Shown piece by piece: positions 33,209 through 43,820 of a stretch of DNA of 64,000 nucleotides. Source of the DNA: a candidate division FCPU426 bacterium (GTDB taxonomy: Bacteria > Oederibacteriota > JAAXVQ01 > JAUVAV01); assembly GCA_030591525.1 (NCBI GenBank), contig JAUVAV010000007.1, positions 23,198-87,197 on the forward strand, written 5' to 3'. The notes under the pieces are model-generated. The model was not told the DNA's origin. It ran no database searches and saw only the letters and a program-made list of their open reading frames with translations. Both the position numbers and the translations under genes were made by a program. Positions within the stretch are counted from its first letter, which is position 1. Each line of letters begins with the position of its first letter.

Positions 33209-34294
33209 TTATTTTGGCGTCGCGTTCCTTTTCTTTTTATCCAGCAAGCCCTTAACCTGGGCCGCATAATCAGTCCAGGGCGGGCCCAGTTTATCAGCCA
33301 CAAATTTATAATCCTTCAGCGCCTGTTCAAAATTACCGGTATGCTCGCGCAAAACCCCCAGGTTGGCCCGGGCCTCCGGCCGTTCGGGTTCCAACGCCGC
33401 TGCGCGGAGCCATAAACTTCCGGCCTCCTCCCAGTTGTTCTGCCAGGCGTTCCGGATGCCGTTTTTCACCAAACGGGAATATTCGTCCCGGCCGGCCGCG
33501 TCAATCAGCCGGCGCCGGCGTGTAATGGTTCGGGTTAGCAGGTCCTTTACTAAACGCCGCGCTGCCGGCCCTAGCAATTGGTTGATTAATTCATGCTCCG
33601 GCTTCCAATTCCCTTTGCGAATACCGCCTTCCTCCTCCACGGACAGGAAGTTTCTGCGTATTTGGATGCTGTTTTCCCATAAAACCGCACTGTCTTTGGT
33701 TCTAACCAGCCGGGCTCCGGCCTGTATCATCACGGTTCGCGTGATTTTCCTGCGCCAAAAATCTTTATAAACCGGGATGATTTTCACAACCACACGCGTA
33801 TTCCCATTAGCATCAATAATTTTTCTGGTCCGGCGTTCTTCCCCGACTTTGCGCCTAAAGGTTTCGGACTTAACATCTTTATGGAGACGTATTCCGGTAA
33901 GATCTCCAAAGAGCAGCGCATCGGTCTGCAGTTCTTCTCCGATTTGAAATATTACTCTTGATTTTTGAAAATGGCTGGGGACTAAACGCCGCGCTCTCAG
34001 TATTGGCCGGGATACTGCAGGAAGAATAATCCGGTACTGATCTTGTTGGCTAAAAACCCGGCTTACCAGATCGGCAAATTTCTGGCCGTAAATTTTACGG
34101 CCCAGAGGCACGGCGAAGTCCAGTATGGCCAGGCTTTGCACCCGGGGCAATACCACCCGGCTCTCGCCCTGCACGGTAAATTCAACTACACGCGTAAGCG
34201 AGGCGCATCCGGGCAGACCGGGAACAGCAAGCAGCATTAAAATTAGTGATTTTCGGCTCCATGGAAGTCCGGTTAAAAGCTTAATTAACTGCAC
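33209..34294 (-). CDS. Lipoprotein with C-terminal TPR module
   Basis: A 361-residue protein from a GTG start. The signal peptide ends LPGCAS, a clear lipobox (Cys near residue 30). The middle (about 45-260) has VQSLAILDF, ELQTDALLFGDL and SAVLWENSIQIRR, the pattern of CsgG/TolB-like surface lipoproteins that use a Rossmann-like fold, though the family is uncertain. The end (about 275-355) is a TPR module, DEYSRLVKNG...ARANLGVLREHTGNFEQAL...VADKLGPPW, closely matching the tail of the glycosyltransferase at 30107. The two genes are convergent, with alkD between. Confidence 0.75.
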   Translation of the reverse strand: MQLIKLLTGLPWSRKSLILMLLAVPGLPGCASLTRVVEFTVQGESRVVLPRVQSLAILDFAVPLGRKIYGQKFADLVSRVFSQQDQYRIILPAVSRPILRARRLVPSHFQKSRVIFQIGEELQTDALLFGDLTGIRLHKDVKSETFRRKVGEERRTRKIIDANGNTRVVVKIIPVYKDFWRRKITRTVMIQAGARLVRTKDSAVLWENSIQIRRNFLSVEEEGGIRKGNWKPEHELINQLLGPAARRLVKDLLTRTITRRRRLIDAAGRDEYSRLVKNGIRNAWQNNWEEAGSLWLRAAALEPERPEARANLGVLREHTGNFEQALKDYKFVADKLGPPWTDYAAQVKGLLDKKKRNATPK

Positions 34295-34680
34295 TGATAA
34301 ATTACTACCTTATTCTTGAGCTGGACAGGATTTTTGTAACATATTAGCCATACGTTATAACCAAATATTAACTCTGTATTCCTAGACTGTGTCGCAACTC
34401 TGTTTTTGAGCAATTTCATTAAGTTTGTCATTTCGAGGCGTAGCCGAGAAATCTCCAAACGTCCTTTTAAATTAAGCGTTTTCGTGGAGATTCCTCACTA
34501 CGTTCGGAATGACAAAGTAACACAAATGCTTCTGAAAAACTATTATGACACAGCCTGTTCCGCCGGGGTGACGCCCTAGTTGTCATTCCGGCATGATTTT
34601 AGCCGGAATCCAGGGAATAATTAAAACCGAATGGCTAATATATTACGGGTTTTTTCATCAATCCCTACCCCAGTAGCAGC
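34295..34680. other. Gene-free region with nested inverted-repeat elements
   Basis: Family R2 ends lie at GTAACATATTAGCC (34336-34349) and GGCTAATATATTAC (34633-34646), matching in 13 of 14 bases. Between them a second element, about 34384-34557, has imperfect inverted ends starting AGACTGTGTC / GACACAGCCT with inner GTCATTTCGA / GGAATGAC blocks, and then an R3-type unit, GTCATTCCGGCATGATTTTAGCCGGAAT, near 34580. No ORF. Confidence 0.65.
34384..34557. repeat. MITE-like element with long imperfect inverted repeats
   Basis: The first and last 50 or so bases are imperfect inverted copies: AGACTGTGTCGCAACTCTG at the left against AGGCTGTGTCATAATAGTT read inward from the right, both running on to TTTGTCATT(T/C)CGA. 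The centre includes GGAGATT/AATCTCC arms. It lies inside an R2-bounded segment. Confidence 0.65.
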
Positions 34681-37600
34681 TTACCTCGTGAGCAAAATTT
34701 TCCCAACAATTTTTTCTTTGCCGGGGCTGGTAATAATATACATATATATCCCGGTTGCTACTTCCTCTCCCTGCTTATTCTGCCCATCCCAGGTTTCCCG
34801 GGATGCCGCGGCATCCCATTGTCTGATCAATTCTCCGGAAAGCGTGAAAATCCGGATATTCGCATCCAATGGAAGATTCTCAAATTTCAAAACCTGGCCC
34901 ACCGCGGTCCGGGGATTAAACGGGTTCGGAAATACGCGAATAGCCTCCGGCGCAGACGGCAGGGTTGGGGTGGCAGTGGGGGTAGGCGTTGAAGAGAACG
35001 TAGGCGTAGCCCATATCCAGGCAGTGCCGGTGGGAGTAGGCGAAAAAGCCGGCGTCAGGGTTGCGGTCACAGAGGGGGTAAATACCGGCGAGACGGTAAT
35101 GGTCAGGGTGAATGTCATGGTAGGTGTATTAGTCGGGGTTATGGTAGGCGTAGCGCTGTTTAAAGGTGTGGCCGAACCGGTCGGGGTCGGCGTATAAGTC
35201 ACTGAAACCGTGGGCGTGGGCGAGATAGTCAAGGTCAGGGTAATCGTCCGGCTGGCTGTGGGCGTTGTGGTCAAACTCGGTGTCCCGGTCGAGGTAACAG
35301 TAAGCGTGACAGTGGCGGTATATGAGGCTGTCGGACTCTTGGTACAAGTCAATGTGGCAGTGGGGGTAGCCGTAAAACTCGGCGTTCCGGTAAGCGTGGG
35401 CGTAGGCGTAAAAGTCATGGTCACGGTCGGGGTGGCCGTAGAACTCGGTGTTCCGGTAAACGTAGGCGTAGGTGTAAAAGTCATGGTCACGGTCGGGGTG
35501 GCCGTAGAACTCGGCGTTCCGGTAAGCGTGGACGTAGGTGTAGAAGTCATGGTCGCGGTCGGGGTGACCGTATAAGTTGACGTGGGCGTATTTGTGGGCG
35601 TCATGGTCAAAGTAAGCGTAGGCGAGAAATGCGGAGTATTAGTAGAAGTCGGTGAAATTGTTGATGTCATGGTGCTGGTCAAGGTCGCGGTCATTGTCAT
35701 GGTCGGCGTAAAAGTCAAGGTCCCGGTCGTACTCGGCGTAATCGTGGGGGTTCCGGTGAAAGTCGCGGTACTGGTCAGAGTATAAGTCAAAGTCGCTGTG
35801 GAAGTAAAAGTGGGCGTCCCGGTTGGGCTTGGGCTGGGCGTCGGGGTAAAGCTTATAGTCGGGCTAGGCGTTACCGTAGATGTAGGCGTGAAGCTAGAGG
35901 TACCGGTCAAGGTCGGGCTGGGCGTAGCTGTAAAAGTTATGGTCGGTGTGGAAGTCGGGGTTGGCGTGACGGTCGCAGTATATGTTCCGGTAGCAGTGGT
36001 AGTATAAGTCGGCGTGCATGTATTGGTAGGCGTAGGGGTAAAGCTCGGCGTCACGGTGGAAGTAGCAGTATACGTAGCCGTACACGTAGGCGTGGCGGTC
36101 GGTGTAGAAGTTCCGGTATAAGTCGGCGTGCAAGTATACGTAGGCGTAGGGGTAAAGCTCGGCGTCACGGTGGAAGTGGCAGTATAGGTAGCCGTAAACG
36201 TAGGCGTGGCGATCGGCGTAGGCGTTCCGGTATGGGTCAGCGTGCCGGTTGCGGTCGGCGTCGGGGTAAAGCTCGGCGTCACGGTGGAAGTAGCTGTACA
36301 CGTAGCCGTAAACGTAGGCGTGGCGCTCGGCGTAGGCGTTCCGGTATGGGTCGGTGTGCCGGTCGCGGTCGGAGTAATGGTCACGGTCGGAGTATAAACC
36401 ACTGCCGTAGTGTGAAGGTTGTTGGAATATTCAGTAAATTCCGTCATCCCGCTTGTATATTCCACGTGCGCCTGGTTATCCCACCCAACGGCGGACTGTA
36501 ACAGAAAGGTCACGGTCACGCTGCCGGAGTCCCCGATATCCAGGTTTCCCAGGTCCCAGGTTACCACGCCGCCGCCCGGAATGCCTCCGCCGGTGCATGA
36601 AATGTAGGTCGCATTAGCCGGATAAGGATCTGTCAGGATTACGTCATAGGCAATACCGGAAACATTCTGATAAGAAATCGTATAGGTGATCTGTTCGCCT
36701 ACTTCCGCTTCCCCTGGGCCGGTTTTGGTTAAATACATCTTGGGAACCACTTCATAAGCAGCCGGCGATTCAAAGAGCGAATTGTAGTAATAGCGCAGCA
36801 TGGGCGCGCTGGTACTGGTGCTGTAAGGCAGAGCAGGATTCGATTCATGGCCGGTCAAATAAGAAACCTTGCCCGCCGTCCTAATGCCTTTATAATGACC
36901 GTTCATGAATAAAAGCGGAAATTCGTAATCAGGATCACCATCCAGGCTGAGCCGGTCGACGACAATAATGGAGGATTCGCCGCCGTAAAATATACTTCCA
37001 TCCGCCAGCCCGAAAGCGGCCAGATGCGAGGAATCCAAAGTGGTCCAGTCCCCTACTGCCTGGCCGGCCGGCGCATCCGCCAGTTCATTGATAAAACTTA
37101 ATGGCTGGGTAGCGGTATGCCGGAATCCATTGGTAGTAAGCCAATGCCCGTGCCCGCCGTAGATCCAATCCGCGCGCGCGAGCGGAGTCGTGGATATAAT
37201 ATCATTTTCCAAAGCTTCCACTGCAATGCATTGCGCGTATATATGGGCGCTGCCATAGGTCAGATAGGTGTCCATTTCCGCCACGGTCTCAATGGCATTG
37301 TCCGTGGCCACGGAGTCTAGTAGGCCCTCCTCCGGTCCCAGTTCCCCGCCGCCGCCGTATTGGCCGATGGGATAAGCGCTCCAATGATAGGTTACGATTG
37401 CGCCGTAGGCCGGCAAACCGTCGGCTTCCAGGAAAAGGGCTCCGTCATGGTGATTAGTGGTAGTGGGTCCGGCAATCTCATCCTCATCCAGCACATCGGG
37501 TGAAGAATTCGGCCAGTTGCCGCCTTGGGAATCCCGTATTCCGGCCGGACCCATATATTTGGTCCGGAACATACTGGGCGCTCCCTTGGGATCGCTGTTG

Positions 37601-40600
37601 TGATAATAAGCGATCTTGGGGGCTGCCAAAAGTTTGCGGAAAATCGGGGCTACCAGTGATTGCCCGGCATCTGTATATTGATGGACATTTACAATATTTA
37701 CCTGGCTCTCGTTCCAGGCCGTAATAATTGCCATGGCGGCCGTGGAATTGGAATGAGCAATAATAAAGGGGCCGCCATTGTAAGCCGCACTATTATATAT
37801 CTCGCTGGTACGAACACACTGGGTCTGCGAGGCGATAAAGTCGGTTTCTTCATAAGCCTTATAGGATTTTATTGACCAATGGACGGGAATACCGTTTTTA
37901 AGCAGGTCATAAACCAGCCCATAGGCGCGCCACATCCCGTAGTCCTGGTTGGTGCGGCCGGAGTTGATATCCATGGGAATAATCAAGGTCCCAGCCTCAA
38001 AAGTATGATCTGCATTGGGCGTGGCCGTGGGGCTGCAGGTCCAGGTCGCGGTCAGGGTAACAGTCGCGGTCGGCGTAGCTGTTACTATGGGTGAAGCGGT
38101 CAAAGTACAGGTATGGGTAGGTGTCGGCGTTACACTGGCAGTAGCCGTAGGGGTGGGAGTTATGGTCACAGTACAGGTTCCCGTAGCGGTTGGCGTTACA
38201 GTTGAAGTCATGGTAGGAGTTGGACTATTGGTCGCAGTATTGGTTGCCGTTGCGGTAGTGGTCGCGGTCGGGGTACTGGTCGCGGTCGCAGTACTGGTCG
38301 CAGTTACGGTCGGAGTTACGCTGAAAGTCGGCGTAAAGCTGGGGGTTGCGGACGGGGTATGCGTAGCCGTAGGAGTAGCGGTCGGTGTAATGGTCACAGT
38401 ATAGGTCGGCGTGCCGGTGAAAGTCGGCGTAAAAGTTGGGGTGTCAGTCGGTGTGGCCGTGCTGGTAGAGGTCGGCGTAAAAGTCGGGGTGCCAGTCGGT
38501 GTGGCTGTGCTGGTAAAGGTCGGCGTAAAAGTCGGGGTGTCAGTCGGTGTGGCCGTGCTGGTAAAGGTCGGCGTAAAAGTCGGGGTGTCAGTCGGTGTGG
38601 CCGTGCTGGTAGGGGTAGGTGTCACAGTAGGCGAAATGGTGGAAGTTGGAGTAATTGTTAATGTGTGAATAACATTGGTCGATGTGGGAGATATAGTCGA
38701 GGTAACAGTAATGCTAGGAGTAGCTGTATACGTCGGTGTAATGGTGGGTGTGGAAGTTACCGTGGGAGTGGCGGAATAGGTCGGTGTACTGGTAGAGGTT
38801 ATCGTAGAGGTCGAAGTGCACGTAGGCGTAAAGGTCGCGGTCGGAGTCGCGGTCGGAGTCGCGGTCGGAGTCGCGGTCGGGGTCGCGGTTGGGGTCGCGG
38901 TCGGGGTCGCGGTCGGGGTCGCGGTTGGGGTCGCGGTCGGAGTCGCGGTCGGAGTCGCGGTTGGGGTCGTGGTCGGGGTCGCGGTCGGGGTCGCGGTCGC
39001 GGTCGCGGTTGGGGTCGCGGTCGGGGTCGCGGTCGGGGTAAAGGTAAAAGTACTGGTAACCGTCGGAGTAGACGTCAAGGTGGGAGTGGAGGTTAAAGTA
39101 GGTGTTGTGCTTGCGGTTATGGTAGGCGTACCGGTTAAAGTCACACTGGGCGTAGCTGTAGGGGTCGGGGTCATTGTCAAGGTCATAGTGGGAGTGGCAG
39201 TCAAGGTCGGGGTAATGGTCGGTGTCGGCGTACTGGTAAAAGTCGGGGTAAATGTCGGGGTAGGCGTGGGAGGAAGCCAGTATTCCAGATTAATCTGTGA
39301 AATCCGGGGAGAAAGATTGGTATTAGTCGTGGTTAATTCCGCTTTCCATTTCAGCCTGGTTCCTTCATAGCCGCTGTCGAAGATCGTGGCCACACCCGGA
39401 GTAGCCTGGATCCAGTAAGTATGCGGATCCGCCAACTGTCCATTGACAGTGATCCAATAATCCACATCGGTCCCGGTAGGAATAGTATCTATCGCGGTCA
39501 AGGTAACAGAGTAAAAAAACTCGGTTGAGCTGGCTACAATGGTTGATTGCGCCCATTTCGGCTGCTCGTAAATTGGTCCATACCGGTTAATGCGGGCTTC
39601 CCCGCCGCCCAGCAGCCAGTATTCCCCGCTCCATTCCAGGGAGTTAATGGAGGAGGTGCCAAAATATATCAGTTCATCGGACATATCTACGGCCGTGGTA
39701 CCCCAATCCCAGTCGTATTTATTGAGTTTCGCATTGGCCCCTCCGATCAACCAATACTGGTCCAGATCGCTGTAAGCTAAAGTCTTAACAGTATCGCTGG
39801 CAAAGCCGGTCAGGGTTATCCATTCCCAATACAAAAAATTCAAATGATAAACTCTCACTCGCTGCGGCGAGGTCACGCCGCCTACCATGAAACGGTGGTT
39901 ACCCGAGACATTCGCATATCCGATAGCATTGATATCTGTAAATCCGGAGGCAAGGCCGGTGAAACTGGTTCCATTGTATCTTGCCAGTTTTCCGGCACCT
40001 CCCCCGATCATCCAGATGCCGCCCCCGGAGCTTATCGCCTGCACCGCGTCCGTCGCTTCAAATACCCCGGAGAGATCAAGATTTGTAAAACTGCTTCCAT
40101 TATAACTTTTCAACTGCCGGCCAGTGCCGCCGATCAGCCACTCAGTCCCGTTCCAATGAATCGCCCTTACACTTCCCGCAAATCCCAAGGCCGTGGTCAA
40201 GTCGGTTGCAGAAGTTCCATTGTAGCTTACCAGTTTGGCCGAACTCCCGCCGATCAGCCAGTAATTCTCATTTCCATCCAGAGCCAGGACATTTTCCCCG
40301 CTCCAGTCCGCATCCACCAGGGCATCGCTTATATCCTCAAATAAAACCCCATTGTAGCGGTTCAAGCTTTCATTGTTTCCGCCCAATAATAGCAGGCCGT
40401 TGCTGTCCGCACCGATCGCATTGATCTCCTCAATCCCAAAATCCTTTATCTGCCCGGACAGGTCCGTATAGGTAGTAGAAGCGGCATCACCAGTATGGCG
40501 GTTTAAACAGGCCTGGCCGCCTCCCAAGAGCCACTCACTGCTCCCCCACTCCAAGGCATAAATCGGATTACTGCTCCCAAAACCAGCCAAATCACCGGAT

Positions 40601-41595
40601 TGTTCCCTCCAGTTACTCCCGTCCCAGGAATAAACCACAGCGGCTTGACCTGTTCCGTTTCCGCCGATTAACCAGTAATTCTGATCTCCATTATAATCCA
40701 GCGCGAAAATATTAACCATTGAGGATACATTGCCTGATAAATTCGTGAATGTACTTCCATCGTACTTCATCAGTTTTCCGCCGCTGCCCCCGATCAGCCA
40801 TTGGCTGCCATCCCATCCGATGGTACGTACGATGTTCGTTCCAAAGGCCGAGCTCTGCAATTCGGAACTCAAATCCGTAAATGTGCCTGATTCGTATTTG
40901 CACAGGTGGCCGCCGTCGCCGCCAATCAGCCAGTAGGTACCATTAAATCCTATGGCATAGGCGTTTGTCGTGCTCAGAAAATATCCGGTCGAACCTGCCA
41001 GGCTGGTAAAGGTCCCGTCGTACTTGTTCAGCCGCCCGTTGTCCCCGGCGATCAGCCAGAAATTCTCAGAAGCTCCGCCGCCGTATCGCAAGGCATTGAT
41101 ATTCTGGCTGACCCAGCTTGCCAGATTTCCGGATTGATCGGTAAAGCTGCTGCCATTGTAGAAATTAAGCTTCTTGCCCTCACCTCCGAGCAGCCAGAGA
41201 TTGTTATTATACCAGATGGAACGGATAGCACTATTGCCAAAGGATTGAAGATCAGGCGAGAGATTGGTCCAGGCAGAACCGTTGTAGCTGTTTATCTTCG
41301 CGCCTTTTCCACCGACCAGCCAAATACTTCCATTATTATGGATAGCGCGTATTTCGCCTCCCCAATTAACCAGACCGCCGGGCTGGCTGAAGACATGGGA
41401 AGCATGAAGATAAACCTGCCCCAGTGAGGTATCCCAATTTGCAGTGGTCTCACCGCTGTCCTTATAAACATCTGTGTTGAAAGTCTCTACAAAATTAGCG
41501 GCATAGACGCTGGAGGAAAGTGTGAGGGAGGTTAAAAATATCAATAAAATGTTACACTGGTATATCTTTTTTATTTTAAGAAATCGTATCAGCAC
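34681..41595 (-). CDS. Giant surface protein: propeller repeats, Thr/Pro stalks, DUF11 and FlgD-like C-terminal domain
   Basis: About 2304 residues from GTG at 41595, which has AGGGAG upstream; the ORF track starts 13 codons earlier without an SD. After a signal peptide ([17 protein letters not shown]) residues about 60-700 contain 14 repeats of about 50 residues built round W-L-I-G-G (IWLVGG, LWLLGG, YWLIGG and so on), enough for two seven-bladed propellers. Then: a Thr/Pro stalk (about 785-1205), a central domain starting [15 protein letters not shown] (1210-1630), a DUF11-type Ig repeat (to about 1740), a second Thr/Pro stalk (to 2225) and a C-terminal FlgD-like domain with [10 protein letters not shown] and [11 protein letters not shown]. 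Probably secreted and surface bound. Function unknown. Confidence 0.88.
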   Translation of the reverse strand: MLIRFLKIKKIYQCNILLIFLTSLTLSSSVYAANFVETFNTDVYKDSGETTANWDTSLGQVYLHASHVFSQPGGLVNWGGEIRAIHNNGSIWLVGGKGAKINSYNGSAWTNLSPDLQSFGNSAIRSIWYNNNLWLLGGEGKKLNFYNGSSFTDQSGNLASWVSQNINALRYGGGASENFWLIAGDNGRLNKYDGTFTSLAGSTGYFLSTTNAYAIGFNGTYWLIGGDGGHLCKYESGTFTDLSSELQSSAFGTNIVRTIGWDGSQWLIGGSGGKLMKYDGSTFTNLSGNVSSMVNIFALDYNGDQNYWLIGGNGTGQAAVVYSWDGSNWREQSGDLAGFGSSNPIYALEWGSSEWLLGGGQACLNRHTGDAASTTYTDLSGQIKDFGIEEINAIGADSNGLLLLGGNNESLNRYNGVLFEDISDALVDADWSGENVLALDGNENYWLIGGSSAKLVSYNGTSATDLTTALGFAGSVRAIHWNGTEWLIGGTGRQLKSYNGSSFTNLDLSGVFEATDAVQAISSGGGIWMIGGGAGKLARYNGTSFTGLASGFTDINAIGYANVSGNHRFMVGGVTSPQRVRVYHLNFLYWEWITLTGFASDTVKTLAYSDLDQYWLIGGANAKLNKYDWDWGTTAVDMSDELIYFGTSSINSLEWSGEYWLLGGGEARINRYGPIYEQPKWAQSTIVASSTEFFYSVTLTAIDTIPTGTDVDYWITVNGQLADPHTYWIQATPGVATIFDSGYEGTRLKWKAELTTTNTNLSPRISQINLEYWLPPTPTPTFTPTFTSTPTPTITPTLTATPTMTLTMTPTPTATPSVTLTGTPTITASTTPTLTSTPTLTSTPTVTSTFTFTPTATPTATPTATATATPTATPTTTPTATPTATPTATPTATPTATPTATPTATPTATPTATPTATPTATFTPTCTSTSTITSTSTPTYSATPTVTSTPTITPTYTATPSITVTSTISPTSTNVIHTLTITPTSTISPTVTPTPTSTATPTDTPTFTPTFTSTATPTDTPTFTPTFTSTATPTGTPTFTPTSTSTATPTDTPTFTPTFTGTPTYTVTITPTATPTATHTPSATPSFTPTFSVTPTVTATSTATATSTPTATTTATATNTATNSPTPTMTSTVTPTATGTCTVTITPTPTATASVTPTPTHTCTLTASPIVTATPTATVTLTATWTCSPTATPNADHTFEAGTLIIPMDINSGRTNQDYGMWRAYGLVYDLLKNGIPVHWSIKSYKAYEETDFIASQTQCVRTSEIYNSAAYNGGPFIIAHSNSTAAMAIITAWNESQVNIVNVHQYTDAGQSLVAPIFRKLLAAPKIAYYHNSDPKGAPSMFRTKYMGPAGIRDSQGGNWPNSSPDVLDEDEIAGPTTTNHHDGALFLEADGLPAYGAIVTYHWSAYPIGQYGGGGELGPEEGLLDSVATDNAIETVAEMDTYLTYGSAHIYAQCIAVEALENDIISTTPLARADWIYGGHGHWLTTNGFRHTATQPLSFINELADAPAGQAVGDWTTLDSSHLAAFGLADGSIFYGGESSIIVVDRLSLDGDPDYEFPLLFMNGHYKGIRTAGKVSYLTGHESNPALPYSTSTSAPMLRYYYNSLFESPAAYEVVPKMYLTKTGPGEAEVGEQITYTISYQNVSGIAYDVILTDPYPANATYISCTGGGIPGGGVVTWDLGNLDIGDSGSVTVTFLLQSAVGWDNQAHVEYTSGMTEFTEYSNNLHTTAVVYTPTVTITPTATGTPTHTGTPTPSATPTFTATCTATSTVTPSFTPTPTATGTLTHTGTPTPIATPTFTATYTATSTVTPSFTPTPTYTCTPTYTGTSTPTATPTCTATYTATSTVTPSFTPTPTNTCTPTYTTTATGTYTATVTPTPTSTPTITFTATPSPTLTGTSSFTPTSTVTPSPTISFTPTPSPSPTGTPTFTSTATLTYTLTSTATFTGTPTITPSTTGTLTFTPTMTMTATLTSTMTSTISPTSTNTPHFSPTLTLTMTPTNTPTSTYTVTPTATMTSTPTSTLTGTPSSTATPTVTMTFTPTPTFTGTPSSTATPTVTMTFTPTPTLTGTPSFTATPTATLTCTKSPTASYTATVTLTVTSTGTPSLTTTPTASRTITLTLTISPTPTVSVTYTPTPTGSATPLNSATPTITPTNTPTMTFTLTITVSPVFTPSVTATLTPAFSPTPTGTAWIWATPTFSSTPTPTATPTLPSAPEAIRVFPNPFNPRTAVGQVLKFENLPLDANIRIFTLSGELIRQWDAAASRETWDGQNKQGEEVATGIYMYIITSPGKEKIVGKILLTR
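35340..35570. repeat. Tandem repeat of about 75 bases in the second Thr/Pro stalk
   Basis: Three near-identical units of the form GTTCCGGTAA-CGT-GG-CGTAGG-GTAAAAGTCATGGTCACGG (written with gaps) follow one another in frame. At protein level they give repeated [19 protein letters not shown]-like units. The near identity suggests recent expansion. Confidence 0.75.
35990..36400. repeat. Tandem repeat of about 115 bases in the second Thr/Pro stalk
   Basis: Units sharing GGGGTAAAGCTCGGCGTCAC followed by GGTGGAAGT recur four times, about 115 bases apart (near 36030, 36150, 36260). Reads in frame as Thr/Pro-rich sequence with [14 protein letters not shown]-type blocks. Confidence 0.7.
38405..38615. 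repeat. Tandem repeat of about 57 bases in the first Thr/Pro stalk
   Basis: Four units of GTCGGCGTAAAAGTCGGGGT plus GTCAGTCGGTGTGGCCGTGC with only a few changes. They encode repeated [16 protein letters not shown] blocks. Length is a multiple of three, so copy-number change keeps the frame. Confidence 0.8.
38830..39045. repeat. Short-period (6/12-base) repeat in the first Thr/Pro stalk
   Basis: About 200 bases of GTCGCGGTCGGG-type units (periods of 6 and 12 bases), encoding alternating Thr-Pro-Thr-Ala on the minus strand. This is the most regular stretch in the window and a likely slippage site. Confidence 0.85.
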
Positions 41596-42008
41596 TTTAA
41601 CACTCCCTTTAAGAGATATTGCGCTGAAAAACATATTTATAGCTAGACTTTTGCAAATTTATATTTTTGCAGTATTTCTTTGTCACATTCCGGCATGCTT
41701 GAAGCCCTGGACTAAACCATCCCCTGGACTAAACCATCCAGGACAGGCAGGAATCCAGAAATTGGCTTTTTTAAAAGCTTTTTGTGGACCCCGGCTTTCG
41801 CCGGCTGACGAATAAAACAATAAAACTTTAAAAATCACAAAAAATTGTGAAATTTGTATGAGTTGAGTTATATTTTTATTGTTAAGTATCTAAGTATTAT
41901 TATATTTTATATAATATACACTGTCAACTTATTTGTCACAACAACAAAATATATTTGCTGTTATTGACAATACATGATGAACGCCTGGGCCGGCATATGG
42001 AGCAGTCC
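41596..42008. other. Gene-free leader of the giant surface-protein gene
   Basis: Holds R3-type repeats (about 41690-41812, with CCCTGGACTAAACCATCC twice, the inverse of the pair near 9751-9784) inside what would be a roughly 300-base 5' leader, and a very AT-rich block 41815-41960 carrying the promoter. No ORF. Confidence 0.65.
41899..41927 (-). promoter_or_regulatory. Exact consensus sigma70 promoter of the giant protein gene
   Basis: Minus strand TTGACA (41922-41927), exactly 17 bases, TATAAT (41899-41904). Both hexamers match the consensus at every base, in AT-rich surroundings. Transcription would start near 41892, about 300 bases before the GTG start. Confidence 0.85.
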
Positions 42009-43814
42009 CTACTGTGTTTTTATCCTCCGGGCCAGTGCCAAACTGATCCCTGGCAAGGCGGATATTTCTTTTTCCGATGCTTCCAGAACAGCCTCTACAC
42101 TGCCAAATTTCCGCAACAACAGGCTGCGCCGGGCCGGACCCAGCCCAATCACTCTATCCAGACTTGAGCTATGCATCCGGCGGCTTCTCAGTTTGCGATG
42201 ATAGGTTAAGGCAAAGCGATGGGCCTCGTCCCTGAGCTGGATTAAAATTTTTAAGGCCGGACTGGCCCGTGGCAAGCATAATGGTTCTGCTTTTTCGGGT
42301 AGATATATTTTTTCCTCTTTTTTTGCCAAGCCGACTATAGCCAGATGTTCAAGTTCCAGTTCTCTCAATACAGCCCGGCCGGCGGAAACCTGACCTGCTC
42401 CGCCATCCACCACGATAAGATCAGGCCTTGGTTCATGAGCGGAGGATACGCGCCGCAGCCGGCGGAAAAGAACCTCCTGCAACATGGCAAAATCATCGGC
42501 TCCCTTGACAGTCCTGATCCGGTAATGCCGGTAAGCGGATTTATCCGGCTTGCCATTTACGAAAACCACCCGGGAGCCTACAGCATCCTGCCCCGAAATA
42601 TTTGAAATATCATAGCCCTCCAGACGCCTGGGCAGGCCGGAAATATCCAGACTATATGCCAGGTCCTTCAGCAGCTTGGGTTCTGCTTCCTCCCCGTCGT
42701 TGGTATTATCCTCTGAACTCTGTTTTAAATATAGCCAGGCATTGGCCTCCGCCATTTTCAACAGCTTGGCTTCCTCCGCATTTTCGGGCAAACGCAGCGC
42801 CACTGGTCCCTGGCGCCGGGTTTTCAGCCATTTTTGGATCACGCTTTTATCCTGCGGATAGACGGTTAAAATCACTTCCGGCGGAATCGAGACCGGCCGG
42901 GAATAATACTGGACAATAATCCGCGAGAGAATTTCCGCGGTTGGATGGGAACCCACGTGCTGAAGATAATAATGCCGGCGGCCTTCTAAATTTCCGGCAC
43001 GAACATTAAATAATTCCACCGTGGCGGAACCCCGGGCTCTGGCCAGCCCCAGTATATCCCGGTCTTCCCGGCCGGGCGAACTTACCACCGGCTGGGCCCG
43101 TACTTTTTGGATGGTATCCAATTGGTCGCGAAGCAAGGCCGCCTGCTCAAATCGCCTCTCATCCGAAGCTTTTTGCATGGCACGCCGAATACCACTTGAG
43201 ATGGAATCCGTCCCGCCTTCCAGAAAATCCACAACATCTTTTACGCGCCGGGCATAAACCTTGGGCTGAACCCCGGCTGCACAAATACCATCGCATTGCC
43301 CCATTTGCAGGTAGAGGCACGGCCGCTTTCGGCGGGAATAATCTTTTATACGGGTTTGACATAACCGGAGCCGGAAATGCCGTGAAATAAACCGTGCCGT
43401 ATCCTTGAGCGAGGCCGTGGGAAACGGCCCAAAATAACGCGCCTCATCAATAAAAGGCTTGCGGGTAACCATCAGCCTCGGAAATTCCTCCTGCACTGTG
43501 AGCTTTAGATAAGGATAGCTCTTGTCATCCCGCAATAATATATTATAGCGTGGACTATGCTTTTTAATCAGGTTGTTTTCCAGTACTAAAGCCTCGACTT
43601 CGGAGGAAGTGGCCAGGTACTCCAGGCTCTTGATCCGGGAAACCAGGGCCCGGGTTTTAGGGTCCAACCGGTTGGAAGTGCGGAAATACGAGACCAGACG
43701 TTTACTCAGGGATACGGCTTTCCCGATATAAATAATTTTTCCTTGCTGGTCCCGCATTAAATAAACACCGGGAAGGTCGGGAGGAGAGAGGCGGCGAAGA
43801 TCCTCGAGCTTCAT
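42009..43814 (-). CDS. uvrC: Excinuclease ABC subunit C
   Basis: A 601-residue UvrC. The N-terminal GIY-YIG nuclease is visible (GVYLMRDQQGKIIYIGKAVSL at about 19-39), then a Cys-rich stretch (CLYLQMGQCDGIC), a UVR motif that binds UvrB (DERRFEQAALLRDQLDTI near 215), the C-terminal RNase H-like nuclease (EGYDISNISGQDAVGSRVVF, VDGGAGQVSAG) and two HhH motifs at the end (IGLGPARRSLLLRKFGSVE). It makes both incisions in nucleotide excision repair. It lies 6 bases after uvrB. Confidence 0.97.
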   Translation of the reverse strand: MKLEDLRRLSPPDLPGVYLMRDQQGKIIYIGKAVSLSKRLVSYFRTSNRLDPKTRALVSRIKSLEYLATSSEVEALVLENNLIKKHSPRYNILLRDDKSYPYLKLTVQEEFPRLMVTRKPFIDEARYFGPFPTASLKDTARFISRHFRLRLCQTRIKDYSRRKRPCLYLQMGQCDGICAAGVQPKVYARRVKDVVDFLEGGTDSISSGIRRAMQKASDERRFEQAALLRDQLDTIQKVRAQPVVSSPGREDRDILGLARARGSATVELFNVRAGNLEGRRHYYLQHVGSHPTAEILSRIIVQYYSRPVSIPPEVILTVYPQDKSVIQKWLKTRRQGPVALRLPENAEEAKLLKMAEANAWLYLKQSSEDNTNDGEEAEPKLLKDLAYSLDISGLPRRLEGYDISNISGQDAVGSRVVFVNGKPDKSAYRHYRIRTVKGADDFAMLQEVLFRRLRRVSSAHEPRPDLIVVDGGAGQVSAGRAVLRELELEHLAIVGLAKKEEKIYLPEKAEPLCLPRASPALKILIQLRDEAHRFALTYHRKLRSRRMHSSSLDRVIGLGPARRSLLLRKFGSVEAVLEASEKEISALPGISLALARRIKTQ

Positions 43815-43820
43815 GTTTTC

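Noticed and set aside
38830-39045. CRISPR-like regular repeats
   Set aside because: Units of 6-12 bases with no unique spacers, lying inside a coding region and keeping its frame.
38665-39370. Plus-strand ORFs of Arg-Gly and Val-Gly-Val-Ala repeats (and similar ones at 35210-36400 and 38015-38668)
   Set aside because: They are antisense or shifted readings of the Thr/Pro codons of the giant minus-strand gene; no start signals, low-complexity throughout.
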